DNA of 64,000 nt from Morganella morganii_D (GCA_044772875.1 CP173058.1:1860001-1924000), one strand, 5' to 3'; positions 26,867 through 36,535 are shown, numbered from the stretch's first letter. Made by a program: numbers and translations. The notes: generated by a model not told the origin, from the letters alone.

Positions 26867-27709
26867 TTACCTGAGCCCGGCCGCAGCTTTCAGTGCGGCC
26901 GGGTATTGCAGAAACTGCGGGTCGCCGGTTTGTCCCCAGCGGCACTCAAACCACATAACCATCATATAATCTGCCCGTGTCTGCCAGCGGCGGGTCTGCG
27001 CCAGTACACGCTGCGGACAGTGATAAGCAGAATAATAACGCAGAAAAGTGTGAATTAACGTCAATGGCCAGTTATTGGCACGAAAAAGTGTGGCAAGAGA
27101 GAGGCCGATATCGGTATCAGCGGCATATTCCCAGTCAATCAGATGTAACTCCCCCGCCGACGTCACAATATTACCGGGGTGGATATCCATATGTGCAGGA
27201 GCTGATTTCAGCGGCTGTGGTTCCGCTTCGCGCATAAAATGACGGTGAATACGCAGCAGTTGTGGTGTCCGGCGGCGTTTATCCGTCAGGTGAAAATATC
27301 TGTCCACCCGGGCTTTGAGCGGCAGACAGCAGCCGGTCCGCGGCTGATTATGCAGACGGCTGACCAGCGCCGCCAACTGCGGCATAAAAGCCGGTTGCTG
27401 CATCTTTTCCGGCGGCAGTGTTTCACCTTCCACCCGGTACAACAGCAGCCAGCCGTGACTGAATCCTGCCACACACGGGGCAAGACCGCTGCCACCCAGC
27501 CGGTGCAGGATACGCGCCTCTTTCTGACGGCTGACACCGATATCCGCACTGTGCACGGTCTGCGCCCTGCCAATCAGTGACACACCCTTTTGTTCAATAC
27601 TGACACTTTCCCGCGTCAGCCCGGCCAGCGGACAAATTGTCCAGCCGGCGGCAGGCAGTGCGGGAAAGTGTTCAGCGAGACATAACAGTAACGCGCTTTT
27701 ACTGCTCAA
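26867..27709 (-). CDS. thiK: Thiamine kinase ThiK
   Basis: Phosphorylates salvaged thiamine to thiamine monophosphate. A 280-residue member of the choline/aminoglycoside kinase fold, with the catalytic loop HMDIHPGNIV and metal-binding LIDWEYA. The N-terminal lobe is divergent. The only start that fits is TTG at 27709, overlapping the end of lpoB by 11 bases, so translation is probably coupled. The C-terminal WFECRWGQTGDPQFL matches E. coli ThiK. Confidence 0.88.
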   Translation of the reverse strand: MSSKSALLLCLAEHFPALPAAGWTICPLAGLTRESVSIEQKGVSLIGRAQTVHSADIGVSRQKEARILHRLGGSGLAPCVAGFSHGWLLLYRVEGETLPPEKMQQPAFMPQLAALVSRLHNQPRTGCCLPLKARVDRYFHLTDKRRRTPQLLRIHRHFMREAEPQPLKSAPAHMDIHPGNIVTSAGELHLIDWEYAADTDIGLSLATLFRANNWPLTLIHTFLRYYSAYHCPQRVLAQTRRWQTRADYMMVMWFECRWGQTGDPQFLQYPAALKAAAGLR

Positions 27710-28277
27710 GCACCGCGCCCTTACCGGACCAGATGATTTCCCCGCTGCTGACAGACATCAGCTGCATTTCCATCTGACGGATATCGCGGGTACCGGTCAC
27801 CACGCTGTACAGCACATATTCGGCATTCAGATAACGCGCCAGGCCGATGGCTTTACTGCGCAGAGTCAGCGTATCGTTATCTCCCATACCCAGCACGGAC
27901 ATGGCACTGCTGACCGCACCGGCCGGGATCACATTCAGCACCCCGGTTTTTCCGATGGTATTCATCAGGGCGCCGGTCGCGACACTGGTTTGCAGGCTGC
28001 TGTTGGTTTTATTACCGACTTTATTCACCAGCAGAGTGCTGCCCTGATTCACACCGTTACTGTGTACCATCTGATTAACCAGTGGTGTAATACTTTGTTC
28101 CCACTCGATTTTTTTCATTTTCGGCGGAACCGGTACCGTATCCGGTGGCGGCGGCGGTGTGGTATCCGCAGGCGGCGGGGTTACCGTATCCACCGGTGCC
28201 GGTGGTGTTACCGGCGCCATTGAAGGACACCCGGCCAGCAGCCAGACAGACGCTATCACACATAAAAGACGTTTCAT
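27699..28277 (-). CDS. lpoB: Penicillin-binding protein activator LpoB
   Basis: Outer-membrane lipoprotein that reaches through the periplasm to activate PBP1b. The 192-residue product has lipobox LLAGC (Cys17), a proline- and threonine-rich linker at about 20-53, and a globular domain from KKIEWEQSITPLVNQM onward. ATG 28277 has AGGAG seven bases upstream. It follows hinT after only about 20 bases: ycfL, which lies between them in E. coli, is missing. Confidence 0.92.
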   Translation of the reverse strand: MKRLLCVIASVWLLAGCPSMAPVTPPAPVDTVTPPPADTTPPPPPDTVPVPPKMKKIEWEQSITPLVNQMVHSNGVNQGSTLLVNKVGNKTNSSLQTSVATGALMNTIGKTGVLNVIPAGAVSSAMSVLGMGDNDTLTLRSKAIGLARYLNAEYVLYSVVTGTRDIRQMEMQLMSVSSGEIIWSGKGAVLEQ

Positions 28278-28298
28278 CACATTTCTCCTGTCCGCCGG

Positions 28299-28649
28299 TT
28301 ATTTCGCCAGCATCGGCCCCAGATGATGACCGCCGACCAGATGCATATGAATATGGAACACTTCCTGTCCGCCGTGGCGGTTACAGTTCATGATCAGGCG
28401 ATAGCCGTCATCCGCAATACCTTCCTGCTGTGCGATCCCGGCCGCCACTGTGATCATATGACCCAGAACCTGTTCATCTTCCGGGGTGACATCATTCACG
28501 GTAGGAATAAGATGATTGGGAATAATCAGAATGTGTGTCGGTGCCTGCGGAGAGATATCACGGAACGCTGTTACGCGGTCATCCTGATAGACAATATCAG
28601 ACGGAATTTCACGACGAATAATTTTACTAAAAATAGTTTCTTCAGCCAT
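28299..28649 (-). CDS. hinT: Purine nucleoside phosphoramidase HinT
   Basis: HIT-family hydrolase cleaving adenosine 5'-phosphoramidates and acyl-AMP species. Its 116 residues include the triad motif HIHMHLVGG with His99, His101 (nucleophile position) and His103. Start and length match the family. Downstream genes lpoB-thiK-nagZ-ycfP follow within a few bases of each other. Confidence 0.97.
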   Translation of the reverse strand: MAEETIFSKIIRREIPSDIVYQDDRVTAFRDISPQAPTHILIIPNHLIPTVNDVTPEDEQVLGHMITVAAGIAQQEGIADDGYRLIMNCNRHGGQEVFHIHMHLVGGHHLGPMLAK

Positions 28650-28692
28650 AACCTGCTCCTGTAATTAATCAGCCTGACAGATGTGTACGGAT

Positions 28693-29472
28693 TTACCGGA
28701 CAGACACCTGAAACAAACGGCAGAAATTGTCAGTGGTGATCTCAGCAAGCGTCTCAACGCTCACCCCTTTTAATACAGCCATATACTCCGCCACATCACG
28801 CACATAAGCGGGCTGGTTCTCTTTACCGCGGAACGGCACCGGAGCCAGATACGGCGAGTCTGTTTCCACCAGAATACGATCCAGTGGTACAATCCGTGCG
28901 GCTTCGCGGATCTGTTCTGCATTGCGGAAGGTCACAATACCGGAAAAGGAGATATAAAAACCTTCATCCAGCAGCGCGGATGCAGTTTCTTTGTCTTCGG
29001 TAAAGCAGTGTAACACGCCGCCGCACTCCCCGGCCTGTTCCTCGCGGATAATCGCCAGGGTATCTTCCCGCGCATCGCGGGTATGCACAATCACCGGTTT
29101 ATTCAGCTCACGACCGATACGGATATGTTCGCGGAAGATATCACGCTGAAGCGCCGCATTCTCTTTCTGATAGTAGTAATCCAGCCCGGTTTCACCGAGT
29201 GCCACTACACGTTTGTCCGCTGCCAGTTCGCGCAGTTGCGTGAAATCATACGGCTCATCCAGATTCAGCGGATGAATACCGCAGGAAAAGGCCACATCAG
29301 GACGTTCGCCAATCAGCTCACGCATTTTTGTGTAACCCGGCAGGGTTGTTGCCACCGCCAGCGCGTATTTCACATCACGCTGTGCGGCCTTTTGCATAAC
29401 ATCATCCACACTTTCATGTCGTTTTTCATAATCCAGGCAATCGAGGTGGCAGTGGGAATCGACTAAAAACAT
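28693..29472 (-). CDS. ycfH: TatD-family metal-dependent hydrolase YcfH
   Basis: A 259-residue TIM-barrel metallohydrolase of the TatD family, which includes DNases. Metal-binding HCHLD (His7, His9), GETGLDYYY, HTRDA, HCFT and the late ETDSPYLAPVPFRGK are all present. It is 10 bases after holB, as in E. coli. In E. coli ptsG lies downstream; here hinT follows directly. Confidence 0.93.
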   Translation of the reverse strand: MFLVDSHCHLDCLDYEKRHESVDDVMQKAAQRDVKYALAVATTLPGYTKMRELIGERPDVAFSCGIHPLNLDEPYDFTQLRELAADKRVVALGETGLDYYYQKENAALQRDIFREHIRIGRELNKPVIVHTRDAREDTLAIIREEQAGECGGVLHCFTEDKETASALLDEGFYISFSGIVTFRNAEQIREAARIVPLDRILVETDSPYLAPVPFRGKENQPAYVRDVAEYMAVLKGVSVETLAEITTDNFCRLFQVSVR

Positions 29473-29482
29473 AATTAACTCA

Positions 29483-30481
29483 TTATTTTAAATTAGGTGA
29501 TGCAGAAAACAGGGTTTCCTGATGTAACAATTGTTCTGTCAGCAACAGTTCCTGATTAACGCCGGTGATGGTCATCAGCCGGTGGCGGCAGGTCAGCCAG
29601 CTTTCCGCCGCATTCAGTAAGTATGTGCTGCTGTAATGCGCCGCCAGTTGTGCGATAAGGACAGACTGATCCTTATTCAGACAGGCAGGCGCCATATTCT
29701 GCTGATATTTTACCGCATCCATAAACAGGGTTGTCAGCCAGCTGATGCGCTTTTCCGCATCCTGATGATTCAGCTCAGATAACAGCGACAAAAAATCCCC
29801 GCTGCGCACGGAGGCAGCCAGCTGCGTAAACAGATTCAGCCGGTTTTGCCAGTCTGCGGTGGTCAGCAGTGACAGTGCCGCCGCCGGGGCATTGTGGCAG
29901 AGATTCAGTGCCGTCTGCCGGGAAACCTCATCAGACTGCGGGTTCTCCCGCTGTAACCACTGTAAACCAGTCTCCGGTGACGGCGGCGCCAGATGATAAG
30001 CAAAACAGCGGCTGCGCAGTGTCGGCAGCAGTTGATCCGTCCGCCGGCTCTGTAATACAAACCAGGTGTTCTCCGTCGGCTCTTCCAGGGTTTTCAGTAA
30101 GGCGTTGGCTGCCGCTTCTGTCAGCAGCTCCGCCTGCGGAATATGCATCAGTTTGGAACCGCCCTGCCGGGCATGGTCATAAAGTTTTTCTGTCACAGCC
30201 CGCACCGCATCAACGCCAAGCGCAGATTTGCCTTTTTCCGGCAGCAGCAGATAAAAATCCGGATGTGTGCCTGCCAGCATCAGTTTGCAGCTGTGGCATT
30301 CCCCGCAGCTTTTGATGCCCTGCGGCTGCTGACACATCCGCAGCCGTGTCAGGGCATACGCCAGCTCATCGGTACCGGTACCGGGAACACCGTACAGCAG
30401 CAGAGCATGGTGCCCCTGCCCGGACACCCATGCGGTTGCCAGTTGACGGTAAACAGGATTAAGCCACGGATACCAGTTCAT
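29483..30481 (-). CDS. holB: DNA polymerase III subunit delta prime
   Basis: Clamp-loader stator subunit. The 332-residue AAA+ protein has a zinc module (CQQPQGIKSCGECHSCKLM) and a degenerate Walker A, YGVPGTGTDE, lacking the lysine; this is normal for delta prime, which does not hydrolyse ATP. The SRC-type motif appears as LPTLRSRC. Its start codon overlaps the tmk stop by one base. Confidence 0.95.
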   Translation of the reverse strand: MNWYPWLNPVYRQLATAWVSGQGHHALLLYGVPGTGTDELAYALTRLRMCQQPQGIKSCGECHSCKLMLAGTHPDFYLLLPEKGKSALGVDAVRAVTEKLYDHARQGGSKLMHIPQAELLTEAAANALLKTLEEPTENTWFVLQSRRTDQLLPTLRSRCFAYHLAPPSPETGLQWLQRENPQSDEVSRQTALNLCHNAPAAALSLLTTADWQNRLNLFTQLAASVRSGDFLSLLSELNHQDAEKRISWLTTLFMDAVKYQQNMAPACLNKDQSVLIAQLAAHYSSTYLLNAAESWLTCRHRLMTITGVNQELLLTEQLLHQETLFSASPNLK

Positions 30482-31119
30482 TACGCCTCTTTCTGCTGTG
30501 CCAGCCAGTCCAGCACTGCGGTGCGGATAGATTGATGGACGTTATCCATTGATTGCGATGCATCAACGGTCACAATACGCGGATCGGATTCCGCCAGTTC
30601 CAGATAACGGGCCCGGGTGCGGCGGAAGAAATCCAGAGACTCCTGCTCAATTCTGTCCAGTTCGCCCCGGCTGCGGGCCCGGGCCAGGCCGGTTTCCGGC
30701 GGCAGGTCGAGATACAGAGTGAAGTCAGGATAAAAATCCCCCAGTACGGTATCACGCAGTGACTGCATCAGATGGCGATCGATGCCGCGCCCGCCACCCT
30801 GATAGGCCTGAGAGGAAAGATCATGGCGATCGCCGATCACCCATTGTCCGCGTGCCAGTGCCGGTTTGATAACATTATCCACCAGCTGAATACGTGCAGC
30901 GTATAACATCAGCACTTCCGCTTTATCGGTAACGGTTTCACCGTCGATCCCTTCTTTAATCAGGACGCGCAGTTTCTCAGCCAGCGGCGTGCCGCCCGGC
31001 TCGCGGGTATAAACCAGATCAGTGATGCCGTTTTTGCGCAATGTATCAACAATCACCTGACGTGCCGTGGTTTTCCCGGCACCCTCAAGCCCTTCAATTA
31101 CAATAAATTTGCCTGTCAT
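30481..31119 (-). CDS. tmk: Thymidylate kinase
   Basis: Phosphorylates dTMP to dTDP. The 212-residue product has P-loop GLEGAGKTT, the DR motif in GDRHDLSSQAYQGGGRG and the lid region RARSRGELDRIEQE, where the arginines fit the type II (E. coli) enzyme. It overlaps mltG by 4 bases and holB by one. Confidence 0.97.
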   Translation of the reverse strand: MTGKFIVIEGLEGAGKTTARQVIVDTLRKNGITDLVYTREPGGTPLAEKLRVLIKEGIDGETVTDKAEVLMLYAARIQLVDNVIKPALARGQWVIGDRHDLSSQAYQGGGRGIDRHLMQSLRDTVLGDFYPDFTLYLDLPPETGLARARSRGELDRIEQESLDFFRRTRARYLELAESDPRIVTVDASQSMDNVHQSIRTAVLDWLAQQKEA

Positions 31120-32138
31120 TGTTTTTTTAATCCGTTACGGTAATCCGCAACCGCCCGGTTGTGATCCCGCAGATTCGTGGTAAATACATGTCCGCCTTTG
31201 CCATCCGCGACAAAGTAGAGGTAACCGGTGGTGTCCGGTTTAGCTGCCGCATCCAGCGAGGCGCTGCCCGGCATAGCGATAGGGGTCGGCGGCATACCGT
31301 CAATCTGATAGGTATTATACGGCGTTGCCCGCGTCAGGTCGCTGCGGTAAATCGTGCCCTGATAACGATCGCCCATACCGTAGATAACGGTCGGGTCGGT
31401 TTGCAGGCGCATTTTCAGTTTCAGCCGGTTCATAAAAACCGAGGCCACTTTTTTGCGTTCACCGTCCACGCCGGTCTCTTTTTCAATCAGCGAGGCCATG
31501 ATCAGCATTTCATACGGATCCGCATACGGTAAATCCGTGTTACGGGTCTTCCAGGCCGCCGCAAGTTTGTTTTCCATCTGCTGATGCGCGCGTTTCAGGA
31601 TTTGGGTATCTTCCGTTCCGGCCGTATAGAGATAAGTATCCGGGTAAAAACGCCCTTCCGGGTGACTACCGGCAGGCAGACCGAGCATCTCCGTCAGTTT
31701 ATCCGCCGGTAAATCCGCGAGGGTCTGTTTCAGGTAAGGCGCTTCTGACAGAATTTTTTGCCAGTCGGCTAATTTACTGCCTTCAACAAAACGGATGCTG
31801 AACTGTGCCTCTTTGCCGCTGACAAACAGTTGCAGCATGCTTTTGACGGTCATATCCGGCGTCAGGCGGTAAGTACCTGCTTTGATTTTTGCCAGATCCG
31901 GTTCCAGTTGCAGCAGCCAGTCATAGTTATGTGATTCCGGGATAATCCCGCTTTCCGCCAGTTTTTTCTCCAGCGCCACACGACCGGTGCCCGGAGGAAT
32001 AGTGAAAATCGTCTCTTCTGTGACGGAAATTTTTTGTCCGGAAAATGCTTCCACCTGACTGTAGAGCCAGTACGCCATGCCGCCTGCAACCACAAGCAGC
32101 ACCAAAAATGTCACAAGGAAAATCCGTGTTTTTTTCAT
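31116..32138 (-). CDS. mltG: Endolytic murein transglycosylase MltG
   Basis: Inner-membrane lytic transglycosylase (YceG) thought to end nascent glycan strands. It has one N-terminal anchor at about 7-26, a LysM-like subdomain and the catalytic YceG domain with the glutamate in ASLIEKETG. The RLKLKMRLQTDPTVIYG motif follows. It is 340 residues, the expected length, and lies between pabC and tmk as in E. coli. Confidence 0.96.
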   Translation of the reverse strand: MKKTRIFLVTFLVLLVVAGGMAYWLYSQVEAFSGQKISVTEETIFTIPPGTGRVALEKKLAESGIIPESHNYDWLLQLEPDLAKIKAGTYRLTPDMTVKSMLQLFVSGKEAQFSIRFVEGSKLADWQKILSEAPYLKQTLADLPADKLTEMLGLPAGSHPEGRFYPDTYLYTAGTEDTQILKRAHQQMENKLAAAWKTRNTDLPYADPYEMLIMASLIEKETGVDGERKKVASVFMNRLKLKMRLQTDPTVIYGMGDRYQGTIYRSDLTRATPYNTYQIDGMPPTPIAMPGSASLDAAAKPDTTGYLYFVADGKGGHVFTTNLRDHNRAVADYRNGLKKQ

Positions 32139-32158
32139 CAGTCATTAACTCTGTTAAT

Positions 32159-32998
32159 TCAGGGTATTGCTGCCGGACAGTGCGGCAAAAGCCGGGTAAA
32201 GAGCGAGCGGGAAGTATAATGCCAGTGATTACGGCTGTCCGCACGGATGTCATTGACCGGCATCACCGGCATCAGCGAATTACACATAATCACCTCATCC
32301 GCTTTTGCCAGCACCTGCGGAAAACGTCCGGTTTCATAACAGCGGTAACCGCTGTTTTTCAGCACATCCATGATATGCGCACGCATGACACCTGCCACGC
32401 CGCATTTGGTCAGTGACGGCGTAAACACATCATCACCGCAGCGCCAGAACAGATTGGCACTGCATCCTTCCGTCAGAATGCCGTCAGTATCACAGACAAT
32501 GGCTTCATCCGCCTGCTGTTCTGCCACATAACGGCGGATAAGCACCTGCTCCAGCCGGTTCAGGTGTTTGATACCGGCCAGATACGGATTGACGGACAGC
32601 GGCACCGGGCTTTTCACCACCGATAAACCGCGATCCTGCAATGCCGGATAATTGACCGGATATGCGGAGCGGATCAGAATCACCACCGGCGGTACATCGG
32701 CACGCAGATAACCGCGTCCCTGCTCACCGGCAGAAATAATCATTTTCAGCACTGCATCAGCAGCACCCTCTGCGGCCTGCATTATCCACTGAGTCAACAG
32801 CGTGTTATCCGGAGGCGTCAGCCCCAGCCCGGCACAGCCGTTGTGCAACCGGTGCAGATGTCGTGTCAGTAATGCGGGTTTGCTGTTTACAATACGCATC
32901 GTGGTAAAACAGCCGTCACCAAACTGCACACTGCGGTCAGAAATCGCAATTGCATGCTGCGGTACACCATTGACCCAGTACTGCGTCTGTTGTGTCAT
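32159..32998 (-). CDS. pabC: Aminodeoxychorismate lyase
   Basis: PLP enzyme that releases pyruvate from aminodeoxychorismate to give p-aminobenzoate for folate. The start MTQQTQYWVNGV at 32998 gives 279 residues. Fold-type IV features are seen: GDGCFTTMRI near the start, the cofactor lysine in GIKHLNRLEQ, and EGCSANLFW. It begins the pabC-mltG-tmk-holB-ycfH run after the fabF terminator. Confidence 0.94.
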   Translation of the reverse strand: MTQQTQYWVNGVPQHAIAISDRSVQFGDGCFTTMRIVNSKPALLTRHLHRLHNGCAGLGLTPPDNTLLTQWIMQAAEGAADAVLKMIISAGEQGRGYLRADVPPVVILIRSAYPVNYPALQDRGLSVVKSPVPLSVNPYLAGIKHLNRLEQVLIRRYVAEQQADEAIVCDTDGILTEGCSANLFWRCGDDVFTPSLTKCGVAGVMRAHIMDVLKNSGYRCYETGRFPQVLAKADEVIMCNSLMPVMPVNDIRADSRNHWHYTSRSLFTRLLPHCPAAIP

Positions 32999-33112
32999 AG
33001 CCAACTCATTGTTTTATCGGTTATTATCTAACCGTCATTCAGTATCCGGACAGACCTGTATAATAGTACAGCTGTGATTTTTGTGCAAAACTGCGGTCAC
33101 GCCGGGCGTCAG

Positions 33113-33143
33113 ATAAAAAAAAAGCGCCGTCAGGCGCTTTTTC
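33113..33143 (-). terminator. Terminator after fabF
   Basis: AAAAAGCGCC (33119-33128) pairs with GGCGCTTTTT (33133-33142) over GTCA, with a long A run on the + strand giving a T run for - strand transcripts. Confidence 0.9.
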
Positions 33144-33156
33144 TCAGAAAACAGAC

Positions 33157-34401
33157 TCAGATCTTACGGAAAATCAGAGAACCGTTGGTTCCGCCGAAGC
33201 CGAAAGAGTTACAGAGTGCGTATTCCATACCTTCCACTTTGCGGGCTTTACCCGGTACAAAGTCGAGTTTGCAGACCGCGTCATCCTGATTATCCAGGTT
33301 GATGGTCGGCGGTACAATCTGATCACGCAGTGACAAGATGGTGAAAATGGATTCCACCGCACCGGCAGCACCCAGCAGGTGGCCGGTCATGGATTTGGTT
33401 GAACTGACCAGAACTTTCGTTCCTTCACCAAATACTGTTTCAACGGCTTTTGCTTCCGCCACATCACCCGCAAAGGTGGATGTGCCGTGGGCATTAATAT
33501 AGCCGATGCTGTCAGCTGAAATACCGGCATCCTGAATCGCGTTTGCCATCGCCAGTGCGGCACCATCACCGTTTTCCGGTGGTGATGTCATATGATAAGC
33601 ATCGCTGCTCATCCCGAAACCGACCAGTTCCGCATAGATTTTCGCGCCGCGGTTTTTCGCGTGTTCGTACTCTTCCAGCACCAGCATACCGGCACCATCA
33701 CCAAGCACAAACCCGTCACGATCTTTATCCCACGGACGGCTTGCGGCCTGAGGATTATCATTATTGGTGGATAAAGCACGTGCAGCGCCGAACCCGGCAA
33801 CACCTAATGGTGTGCTGGCTTTTTCAGTTCCGCCGGCAACCATCACGTCCGCATCACCGTAAGCGATGATCCGGGCAGCATGACCAATGTTATGCACGCC
33901 GGATGTACAGGCAGTGGCAATGGAAATACTTGGTCCGCGCAGGCCGTACATAATACTCAAATGACCGGCAACCATATTGATGATAGTTGACGGAACAAAG
34001 AACGGACTCACTTTACGCGGACCGCCGGCGGCCAGAGAACCGCAGTTTTCTTCAATCAGTCCGAGACCACCAATACCAGAACCAATCGCAGCGCCGATAC
34101 GGGTTGCATTGGCTTCTGTTACTTCAAGTCCGGAATCCGCAATTGCCCGGATACCGGCTGCAATACCGTATTGAATGAAGAGATCCATCTTCCGGGCATC
34201 TTTGCGCGAAATATTAAAATCTTCGTGATTGAAATCTTTTACCATACCCGCGAATTTGGTCGCATGGTTTGAGGTGTCAAAATGATCAATCAGGCTGATA
34301 CCACTCTGCCCGGCACACACAGCTTTCCAGGATGAATCGACTGTATTACCGACAGGAGATAACATGCCAAGTCCGGTCACAACTACACGACGCTCAGACA
34401 C
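33157..34401 (-). CDS. fabF: 3-oxoacyl-[ACP] synthase II
   Basis: Condensing enzyme KAS II, which elongates acyl-ACP and is needed for the temperature-dependent step to cis-vaccenate. The start is GTG at 34401, six bases after a strong GGAGG, giving 414 residues that begin VSERRVVVTGLGMLSPVG as in E. coli; an in-frame ATG upstream would add 32 unrelated residues. The Cys-His-His triad lies in TACTSGVHN, NAHGTST and TGHLLGAAG. It follows acpP after an internal hairpin. Confidence 0.97.
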   Translation of the reverse strand: MSERRVVVTGLGMLSPVGNTVDSSWKAVCAGQSGISLIDHFDTSNHATKFAGMVKDFNHEDFNISRKDARKMDLFIQYGIAAGIRAIADSGLEVTEANATRIGAAIGSGIGGLGLIEENCGSLAAGGPRKVSPFFVPSTIINMVAGHLSIMYGLRGPSISIATACTSGVHNIGHAARIIAYGDADVMVAGGTEKASTPLGVAGFGAARALSTNNDNPQAASRPWDKDRDGFVLGDGAGMLVLEEYEHAKNRGAKIYAELVGFGMSSDAYHMTSPPENGDGAALAMANAIQDAGISADSIGYINAHGTSTFAGDVAEAKAVETVFGEGTKVLVSSTKSMTGHLLGAAGAVESIFTILSLRDQIVPPTINLDNQDDAVCKLDFVPGKARKVEGMEYALCNSFGFGGTNGSLIFRKI

Positions 34402-34421
34402 GCTTATCCTCCGGGGGGGAA

Positions 34422-34453
34422 AATAAAAAAACAAGGCGGTCGGATGACCGCCT
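34422..34453 (-). terminator. Hairpin between acpP and fabF
   Basis: AGGCGGTC (34434-34441) and GACCGCCT (34446-34453) form a stem with loop GGAT; on the - strand it is followed by TTG and a T run. It probably terminates part of the acpP message, so the abundant carrier protein is made in excess over FabF. Confidence 0.8.
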
Positions 34454-34468
34454 GGATATGAGGGATGC

Positions 34469-34705
34469 TTACTTGCCTGCGTTCTCAACGTAGTCAATAG
34501 CAGCCTGTACAGTTGTGATTTTTTCTGCTTCTTCGTCTGGGATTTCGATGTCGAACTCTTCTTCCAGAGCCATCACCAGCTCAACTGTGTCAAGAGAATC
34601 AGCGCCTAAGTCATCAACGAATGAAGCTTCGTTTTTTACTTCTTCCTCTTTAACACCCAGTTGTTCAACGATGATTTTCTTAACACGTTCTTCGATAGCG
34701 CTCAT
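34469..34705 (-). CDS. acpP: Acyl carrier protein
   Basis: The 78-residue acidic carrier that holds growing acyl chains on phosphopantetheine. The attachment serine is Ser37 in GADSLDTVELVMALEEEF. The sequence is almost that of E. coli. It lies between fabG and fabF with about 155 bases upstream, where a separate promoter is likely. Confidence 0.99.
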   Translation of the reverse strand: MSAIEERVKKIIVEQLGVKEEEVKNEASFVDDLGADSLDTVELVMALEEEFDIEIPDEEAEKITTVQAAIDYVENAGK

Positions 34706-34860
34706 ACTATTAAATTTCCTATCAAAACTCGCTATATGCGATGGTTTTCGTAGTTTATAAAATACAGGAAAAGATGCAACCCAATCCCGGCTGGTCTAAC
34801 CATATAAATACTCACTTTTGCGTGTGTTTACACAAAAACGGCAAATGGTTAGCTCAAACA

Positions 34861-35595
34861 TTAAATCATGTACATGCCACCATTGACATGCAATGTCTCG
34901 CCTGTGATGTAAGCCGCTTCATCAGAAGCTAAGAAGGCTACAGCACTGGCAATCTCTTCAGCATCACCCAAACGGTTAGCAGGAACCTGAGATAAAATGC
35001 CTGCACGCTGGTCGTCTGTCAATGCACGAGTCATATCGGTTTCGATAAAACCCGGGGCAACGACGTTAACGGTGATACCACGCGACGCGACTTCACGGGC
35101 AAGTGATTTACTGAAACCAATCAGCCCGGCTTTCGCCGCCGCATAGTTAGCCTGTCCGGCATTACCCATCGTTCCGACAACGGAACCGATGGTGACAATG
35201 CGCCCGTAACGTTTTTTCATCATGGCGCGCATAACGGCTTTGGACAGACGAAACACGGATGAAAGGTTAGTGTCCAGGATATCCTGCCACTCATCGTCCT
35301 TCATACGCATCAACAAGTTGTCACGTGTGATACCTGCATTATTAACCAAAATATCAATTTCGCCAAACTCAGCGCGAATATTTTCTAATACATGGTCAAT
35401 CGACGCGCAGTCGGTCACGTTCAGCGCAAGGCCTTTACCCTTTGCGCCTAAGTATTCACTGATAGCTGCCGCACCGCTTTCGCTGGTTGCAGTACCAATC
35501 ACAGTTGCACCACGTGCTGCTAATTTCTCAGCAATTGCACGGCCGATTCCGCGGCTCGCACCGGTGACAAGGGCAATTTTGCCTTCAAAGCTCAT
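34861..35595 (-). CDS. fabG: 3-oxoacyl-[ACP] reductase
   Basis: NADPH-dependent short-chain dehydrogenase that reduces 3-oxoacyl-ACP. ATG 35595 (MSFEGKIALVTGASRGIGRA) gives 244 residues; longer frames run back into fabD. The cofactor motif TGASRGIGR, NNAGITRDNL and the Ser...Tyr-x-x-x-Lys site in GSVVGTMGNAGQANYAAAKAG are all present. It starts 7 bases after fabD. Confidence 0.98.
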   Translation of the reverse strand: MSFEGKIALVTGASRGIGRAIAEKLAARGATVIGTATSESGAAAISEYLGAKGKGLALNVTDCASIDHVLENIRAEFGEIDILVNNAGITRDNLLMRMKDDEWQDILDTNLSSVFRLSKAVMRAMMKKRYGRIVTIGSVVGTMGNAGQANYAAAKAGLIGFSKSLAREVASRGITVNVVAPGFIETDMTRALTDDQRAGILSQVPANRLGDAEEIASAVAFLASDEAAYITGETLHVNGGMYMI

Positions 35596-35602
35596 CTCAA
35601 CC

Positions 35603-36535
35603 TCAGCGATTTTCAAGTGCTGTTTCCAATGATGCCATATCATTGACAGCAGATGATGTTAATGTTTTCACAATACGCTTAGTCAGCCCGGTCAGTACTT
35701 TGCCCGGCCCTGCTTCCAGCAGATCTTCAACACCCTGCGCGGCCATAAACTCAACAGTTTCAGTCCAGCGTACCGGATTATAAAGCTGACGGACTAATGC
35801 ATCACGAATTGCATCGGCGGAAGTCTCTATCTTAACATCAACATTGTTCACAACAGAAAAGATTGGTGTATTAAATGTGATATTTTTTAGCGCGACGGCT
35901 AATTTATCAGCAGCCGGCTTCATTAATGCACAATGTGACGGCACACTGACCGATAACGGCAGCGCACGTTTTGCACCGGCTTCTTTACATAATGCCCCGG
36001 CACGCTCAACCGCGTCTTTTTCACCAGCGATAACCACCTGCCCCGGTGAGTTAAAGTTAACCGGAGACACCACTTGTCCCTGTGCTGCTTCTTCACAGGC
36101 TTTGGCAATAGCGTCATTTTCCAGACCGATAATCGCATACATCGCACCGGTACCGGCAGGAACCGCTTCCTGCATCAGACGGCCGCGTAATTCCACCAGT
36201 TTAATGGCTTCTTTAAAATCGATCACTCCGGCACAGACCAGCGCGGAATATTCCCCCAGGCTGTGACCGGCCATCATGGCAGGCATTGCACCGTTCTTTT
36301 CCTGCCAGACACGCCAGATGGCTACAGAGGCCGCCAGCAGTGCCGGCTGGGTCTGCCGGGTGTTATTCAGCTCTTCTTCCGGCCCGTTCTGAACGAGTGC
36401 CCATAAGTCATACCCCAGTTCAGCCGATGCTTCGGCAAAGGTTGCCTCCACGACCGGAAAATGAGCCGCGAGGTCAGCCAGCATACCGACTGACTGAGAA
36501 CCCTGTCCCGGAAATACCATTGCATATGCAGACAT
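35603..36535 (-). CDS. fabD: Malonyl CoA-ACP transacylase
   Basis: Transfers malonyl from CoA to ACP. The 310-residue product has the nucleophile elbow GHSLGEYSAL (Ser92 region), FPGQGSQ at the N terminus, the arginine in ELRGRLMQEA and the catalytic histidine in SVPSHCALM. It is in the fabH-fabD-fabG order of E. coli. Confidence 0.98.
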   Translation of the reverse strand: MSAYAMVFPGQGSQSVGMLADLAAHFPVVEATFAEASAELGYDLWALVQNGPEEELNNTRQTQPALLAASVAIWRVWQEKNGAMPAMMAGHSLGEYSALVCAGVIDFKEAIKLVELRGRLMQEAVPAGTGAMYAIIGLENDAIAKACEEAAQGQVVSPVNFNSPGQVVIAGEKDAVERAGALCKEAGAKRALPLSVSVPSHCALMKPAADKLAVALKNITFNTPIFSVVNNVDVKIETSADAIRDALVRQLYNPVRWTETVEFMAAQGVEDLLEAGPGKVLTGLTKRIVKTLTSSAVNDMASLETALENR

